Shown: one piece after another, positions 60,366-64,000 of the stretch
Numbering within the stretch: the first letter of the stretch is position 1
How the letters are laid out: each line of letters opens with the position of its first letter
Assembly: GCF_001664485.1 (NCBI RefSeq)
Contig: NZ_CP013630.1
Span: forward strand, 623,001 to 687,000
Direction: 5' to 3'
Source: Rhizobium sp. N324
GTDB taxonomy: Bacteria > Pseudomonadota > Alphaproteobacteria > Rhizobiales > Rhizobiaceae
DNA length: 64,000 nt
Position numbers and translations under genes: made by a program
The notes under the pieces: model-generated
Told to the model about the DNA's origin: nothing
The model's database searches: none
What the model saw: the letters and a program-made list of their open reading frames with translations, nothing else

Positions 60366-61922
60366 TTAGCGGTTTTCCTGCAGCAGCCATTTCTGGATGA
60401 TCGGCACATCGGCATCGCCGAGATCATGGCCGCCGGGAATGACGTCGGAATCGACGGTGGCGCCCGAACTCTTCAGCCGCTCTTCCAACTCGCTCGCATA
60501 TTTGCCGTAGGCATCCGTCTTGCCGCTGATGACGAGCAGGTCGGTGCCTTTGAGGTCGGCATGCGGAAAGTCGCTGAGCACCGGCATGGAGCGCAGCAGC
60601 ACCGCCTTGTGCACCAGGTTCGGGTGCAGGTAGAGCAGCGAGTTCAACAGATTGGCGCCGTTGGAATAACCGACATAGACCACCTTCTGCGGGTCGAGCC
60701 CATAGGATTTGACGGCGCCCTCGATAAAGGCCGCGAAAGCCTCCGCCTCGGTCTTGATGTCGTTCTGGTCGAAGGAGAAGGGGGTGATGCGCTTGTACCA
60801 GCGCGGAAACCCTTCCTCCGTCGCCCGGCCGCGCACGCCGAGCAGCGTCGCACGCGGCGCGGCCTTGTTGAGCAGCGGCATCAGCGTCGTTTCGTTGCCG
60901 CCGGAGCCGTGCAGCAGCACGAAGACGCTGCCGTCGGGATCCGGCGGCGTATAGAAGCGATGGACGAAGGGCAGCTCGCGGTAATTGATGCGCGGCTGGC
61001 CGGGCATTGCAAATTGCGGCAGCACGACCTTCAGGTCGTGGAGATTGGTGATCGCTTCGGGCGGCGCGAACAGCTTCGTCCCAAGCGCCGCCTGCTCTTC
61101 GTCCACGGTCATGCCCGGCTTGTCGGTGGCCAGTTCTATCAGCGTGCCGCCGGGCTCGCGGGCATAGAGCGAGCGGAAATATTTGCGGTCATGCAGGTTG
61201 GTCGGCGATGCGTCGGTGGCCTCAAGGGCCTTGCGCACCGAAAGCAGCGTCTCCTCGTCGGCGGCGCGGAAGGCGACGTGATCGACCGTGCCGGTGCCCG
61301 GCGCGCCCGACCAGAAGCCGCGGGCATCGCGCACGTCGATGACGTCGCCGGACTGCGAAACCAGCCTGTCGATCGTTCCGCGATTGGCCAGGAAGCGATA
61401 GCCGAAATGGGTCTCGATGAAGCTGCGGCTTTCAGCCGGCTTCTCCGTCAGCATGGTTGCGCCGCGCACGCGCTGGATGGCGTGCTCGGCCGGGATCGAG
61501 GCGCCGTCCCAGACCGCCGGCGATGTGAGGTGCTTTGCGCCGGCGAGCTTGAGGATGATGTTGTCGGGGTCCTTCAGCCTCAGCACAGGCTCGCCGAATT
61601 CGTCGGCCGGTCCTTCCGAGCGCAGGCCGAAGCTCATGGCGCGTGTCAGCCAGTAGCCGATGCTGGCTGGGTCGATCGACAGTGAGATTTCGCTGATCTG
61701 GCCGTAGCCGGCCCGGCCCGGCGCGCCGTCTTCCCAGCTAAGGAAGGTGAGGAGGGAACCGGGCGTTCCCACGGCATCGCCGTAAAGGAGATGCAGTTGC
61801 GTCACATCTTCGTAGCCGGCCGTCTGCTTGACCAGCCGCATGCCGAGAAATCCAGCGTAGAAGTCCACGTTCGCCTGCACCTTGCGGGTGATGGCCGTCA
61901 CGTGATGTATGCCTGATACCAT
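60366..61922 (-). CDS. Fused VOC ring-cleaving dioxygenase-like and carboxylesterase protein
   Basis: 518 residues from ATG 61922. Residues 1-300 hold two VOC modules (SGIHHVTAITRKVQANVDFYAGFLGMRLVKQT and GTVDHVAFRAADEE) like Bacillus MhqO, LinE and PcpA extradiol dioxygenases; metal ligands His (HH), His (DHV) and Glu (LIEL) are visible. From about 300 a carboxylesterase domain follows with the nucleophile in VGYSNGA (Ser420), Asp about 470 (GKTDAYG) and His about 499 (GGHDLGD), resembling MhqD. In Bacillus these are separate genes induced by hydroquinones and quinones; here they are one polypeptide, implying a channel from ring cleavage to hydrolysis. Both substrates are inferred. Confidence 0.85.
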   Translation of the reverse strand: MVSGIHHVTAITRKVQANVDFYAGFLGMRLVKQTAGYEDVTQLHLLYGDAVGTPGSLLTFLSWEDGAPGRAGYGQISEISLSIDPASIGYWLTRAMSFGLRSEGPADEFGEPVLRLKDPDNIILKLAGAKHLTSPAVWDGASIPAEHAIQRVRGATMLTEKPAESRSFIETHFGYRFLANRGTIDRLVSQSGDVIDVRDARGFWSGAPGTGTVDHVAFRAADEETLLSVRKALEATDASPTNLHDRKYFRSLYAREPGGTLIELATDKPGMTVDEEQAALGTKLFAPPEAITNLHDLKVVLPQFAMPGQPRINYRELPFVHRFYTPPDPDGSVFVLLHGSGGNETTLMPLLNKAAPRATLLGVRGRATEEGFPRWYKRITPFSFDQNDIKTEAEAFAAFIEGAVKSYGLDPQKVVYVGYSNGANLLNSLLYLHPNLVHKAVLLRSMPVLSDFPHADLKGTDLLVISGKTDAYGKYASELEERLKSSGATVDSDVIPGGHDLGDADVPIIQKWLLQENR

Positions 61923-62006
61923 CGAGAGCTGTCCTGATTGAAGCGGCGTCGTCAGGAGCGCGAGTATGAAAGCTGCGAAGGTCATACCGTTGCCAATGAC
62001 CATCGC

Positions 62007-63602
62007 TTAGTTTTGTTCCGCACAAAGAGCAAGCGAATCGCCGCGCTGCAGCAATTCCAAATGGTCGACATATTCGAGCGCCTCTTCGAGTTGCTGCAGG
62101 GTCGGCGGCTTGACCATATAGGCGCGCGCACCGAGATTCCTGGCTCGCTGCCGGTCGGTCTCATCGCTTGACGTGCTGAGAATGCAGACGGGAATCTGCT
62201 TGAGGCGGATATCGGCGGAAAGCGCACGCAGCACCTCGAAGCCGTCCATGATCGGCATGTTGATGTCGAGCAGCATCAGGTCGATCTGCGGCACATCGGC
62301 AATACCGGCGCGCGTCTCCAGCAGCCGCATCGCCTCGCGCCCGTTGGTGGCTACATGCAGGTTGAAGTCCACCTTCTCCCGCCGCATCAGCTTGATCTTC
62401 AAAAGCTGGATGTCGGCCGGGCTATCCTCCACCAGCAGCACTTCGGCAAGCCTGCCCGCCCCTTCGCCCGGCTGCTCCGCCCCTTTGCCGCTGTGCGGGA
62501 CGGCCGCTGCGGCGGCCGGCTCCGGCCTCGTCACGGCGAGCGGCACGTCGAGAATGAAGGTGGCGCCCGGGCCATTTTCGGCTTCGCACCAGATCGCGCC
62601 GCCATGCAGCTGCGCGATGCGGCGGCAGATGGCAAGGCCGAGCCCGGTGCCCTCGATGCCGCGGCCGACGAGGCGCTTGAACGGCTGGAAGATCAGTTCG
62701 CGATGCTGGGGGTCGATGCCGGGCCCATTGTCACGCACGGTGAGCCGGCAGAAATCGCCCTGGGCTTCTCCCGAGATCGTCACCTCCGGAACCGTCTGCT
62801 CGCAATAGCGGATGGCATTCGACACGAGGTTCTGCAACAGTTGGGTCAGCAGCGTCGCGTCGCCCATGACCTCCGGCAGCGCTCCGCGGATGATCACGGC
62901 GCCGCGGCTTTCGGTCTGCTGGCGCAGATTGTCCTCCACCTGGTCGAGCACGGCAGAGAGCGAGACCGGCGTGAGTTCCGGCCCGCCGGAGGCCTCGAGG
63001 CGGGTGAAGCCGGAGACCTTGACGATCAGGTCTTCCATATGGTCGGCGGCGCTCAGCACATAGTCGAGCAGTTCCCGGTCGTCGGCCGGAAGCGCTGCAG
63101 AACCGGCCAGGATGCGGCTGAAGGATTTGATCGTCCTGAGCGGCTCCTTCAGATCATGGGCCATGGCGCGCGTGAAGATTTCGAGCGATTGCCGCTTCTG
63201 CTCCAGCTGCGCTTCCAGCATGCCGTGCATGATGGCATTCTGGATGCAGCGATGCAGTGTTTCGGGCGACAGCGAATCCTTGGTGAGATAGTCGCGCGCG
63301 CCGCTCTTCATCACCTCGACTGCGACGGTTTCACTACCCTGGCCGGTCAGCATGATGACGTTGGCGGCGGGATCGCTCTCCAGTATATCGGCAAGGACGC
63401 CGAGGCCGTTGCGGCCCGGCAGCGAATAGTCGAGCAGGATGCAGTTCGGCCGCTTGCGCCCGTTCAGCGCAAGACCCTCTTCGCCCGTTTCCGCCTCCAG
63501 AACGCTATAGGCGGTGCTGGAGACGCGGCTCAATATGCGGCGATAGACCTCGCGATCGTCGATATTGTCGTCGATGATGAGAATGCTGCAGACTTCTGCC
63601 AA
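62007..63602 (-). CDS. Hybrid histidine kinase with two receiver domains
   Basis: 531 residues. An N-terminal receiver (IDDNIDDREVY, phospho-acceptor Asp58 in LLDYS), a HisKA dimer helix with phosphorylated His149 (RAMAHDLKEPLRT), a HATPase_c domain (NLVSNAIRY, VRDNGPGID, GTGLGLAI), then a C-terminal receiver with LLDINMPIMDG and phospho-acceptor Asp. No sensor or membrane helix: it gets its signal from another protein. The start is TTG, with GAGGA eight bases upstream, four bases after the stop of the response regulator gene, so they are co-transcribed. The receiver-kinase-receiver order fits a phosphorelay, often fed by a bacteriophytochrome. Confidence 0.93.
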   Translation of the reverse strand: MAEVCSILIIDDNIDDREVYRRILSRVSSTAYSVLEAETGEEGLALNGRKRPNCILLDYSLPGRNGLGVLADILESDPAANVIMLTGQGSETVAVEVMKSGARDYLTKDSLSPETLHRCIQNAIMHGMLEAQLEQKRQSLEIFTRAMAHDLKEPLRTIKSFSRILAGSAALPADDRELLDYVLSAADHMEDLIVKVSGFTRLEASGGPELTPVSLSAVLDQVEDNLRQQTESRGAVIIRGALPEVMGDATLLTQLLQNLVSNAIRYCEQTVPEVTISGEAQGDFCRLTVRDNGPGIDPQHRELIFQPFKRLVGRGIEGTGLGLAICRRIAQLHGGAIWCEAENGPGATFILDVPLAVTRPEPAAAAAVPHSGKGAEQPGEGAGRLAEVLLVEDSPADIQLLKIKLMRREKVDFNLHVATNGREAMRLLETRAGIADVPQIDLMLLDINMPIMDGFEVLRALSADIRLKQIPVCILSTSSDETDRQRARNLGARAYMVKPPTLQQLEEALEYVDHLELLQRGDSLALCAEQN

Positions 63603-63606
63603 TCTG

Positions 63607-64000
63607 TCAGTCCTCGAGCGGCAGGATGGCGATTTCGAACCAGTATTCCTTCAGCCGCTGGATCGCAGCGAACAGCCCGTCGAGATCGACCGGCTTCTGC
63701 ACATAGGTATTGGCCCCGAGCGCATAGCAGCCTTCGATATCGCGCTCATCGTCCGAGGTGGTGAGGATCACCACCGGGATCTTGCGCCATCCGGCGTTCG
63801 ACTTGATCGCCTCCAGTGTCTTGCGGCCATCAAGGCCCGGCATGTTGAGATCGAGCAGGATCAGCCCCGGTTTCGGCACCATGGCGGTGAGCATGTCGAG
63901 CGCTTCCTGGCCGGAGGCGGCCCAGCGGATCGAATTGCGCAGGTTGGTGCGTTTGAAGGCGCGCATCGTTGCTTCGAAATCGTCTTCGCTGTCCTCGACG
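63607..64000 (-). CDS. Single-domain response regulator (Rcp1-like), 5' end beyond the window
   Basis: At least 131 residues visible. The frame stays open past ATG 63966, and translation further upstream gives VEDSEDDFEATMRAF, the expected acidic pocket of a receiver, so the true start lies outside the window. LILLDLNMPGLDG holds the phospho-acceptor Asp, VVILTTSDDE the Thr, and ANTYVQKPVD the Lys. The C-terminal RLKEYWFEIAIL is the dimerisation tail seen in Rcp1-type regulators of bacteriophytochrome pathways. It has no output domain and probably passes phosphate with the adjacent kinase. Confidence 0.92.
   Translation of the reverse strand, partial: VEDSEDDFEATMRAFKRTNLRNSIRWAASGQEALDMLTAMVPKPGLILLDLNMPGLDGRKTLEAIKSNAGWRKIPVVILTTSDDERDIEGCYALGANTYVQKPVDLDGLFAAIQRLKEYWFEIAILPLED

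Noticed and set aside
1..64000. CRISPR array, prophage or rRNA operon
   Set aside because: No regularly spaced direct repeats, phage structural genes or rRNA sequence were seen anywhere in the window.

Overview
The window is high-GC alphaproteobacterial chromosome, most likely a Rhizobium of the etli/leguminosarum group. The evidence is the order murA, DUF2948, hisD, UPF0262, low-molecular-weight phosphatase, infA, maf, yacG; a DUF982 protein; RIME-like intergenic palindromes; paired ku genes; and polyol catabolic genes of Agrobacterium/Rhizobium type. These family and organism calls come from reading the translations, not from a database search.

Layout. Positions 1-9.2 kb hold an aminotransferase fragment, galE/exoB, a GGDEF-EAL protein, a 3-hydroxyisobutyryl-CoA hydrolase-like crotonase, a UvrD-type helicase and several small proteins. 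From 9.2 to 10.2 kb the coding signal is poor, next to tRNA-Thr(GGU). From 10.4 to 16.6 kb lies the conserved housekeeping block ending in tRNA-Phe(GAA). From 16.7 to 29.4 kb is an accessory surface/signalling locus: a methyltransferase, a second GGDEF-EAL protein, an orphan IS3 OrfA, a type I secretion adaptor and ABC ATPase, two divergent glycine-rich proteins that are the likely exported cargo, a LuxR-type regulator and a membrane diguanylate cyclase. The ATPase has lost the LSGGQ signature and the catalytic Walker B glutamate. This locus is the best candidate for an undescribed system.

From 30.0 to 48.6 kb is a large polyol/rare-sugar block with two control units. The ABC transporter, an SDR, a ketose 3-epimerase-like TIM barrel, a ROK repressor, a PfkB kinase, a PF08013 (GatZ/KbaZ-like) protein and ribitol- and galactitol-dehydrogenase-like SDRs form the first. 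A six-gene operon preceded by two LacI-type palindromes, with its own LacI repressor at the far end, forms the second (aldolase, Gfo/Idh/MocA dehydrogenase, lyxose-isomerase-like cupin, PfkB kinase, SDR, zinc dehydrogenase). Inferred flow: polyol uptake, oxidation to ketose, C3 epimerisation or isomerisation, phosphorylation, then C4 epimerisation or aldol cleavage.

From 48.7 to 54.4 kb are cell-surface polysaccharide genes (acyltransferase-SGNH, beta-helix protein, O-antigen ligase/polymerase family). From 54.8 to 57.6 kb two convergent ku genes sit with small stress-type genes (DUF2188, OsmC). From 57.7 kb to the end are an FAD oxidoreductase, a DMT exporter, a fused ring-cleaving-dioxygenase-like/esterase protein, and a hybrid histidine kinase with a response regulator that runs off the window.

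Starts were chosen by ribosome-binding sites where possible; several genes appear to use TTG or GTG. Palindromic intergenic repeats of a mosaic family recur at 12.6, 16.2, 47.5, 57.6 and 60.3 kb.
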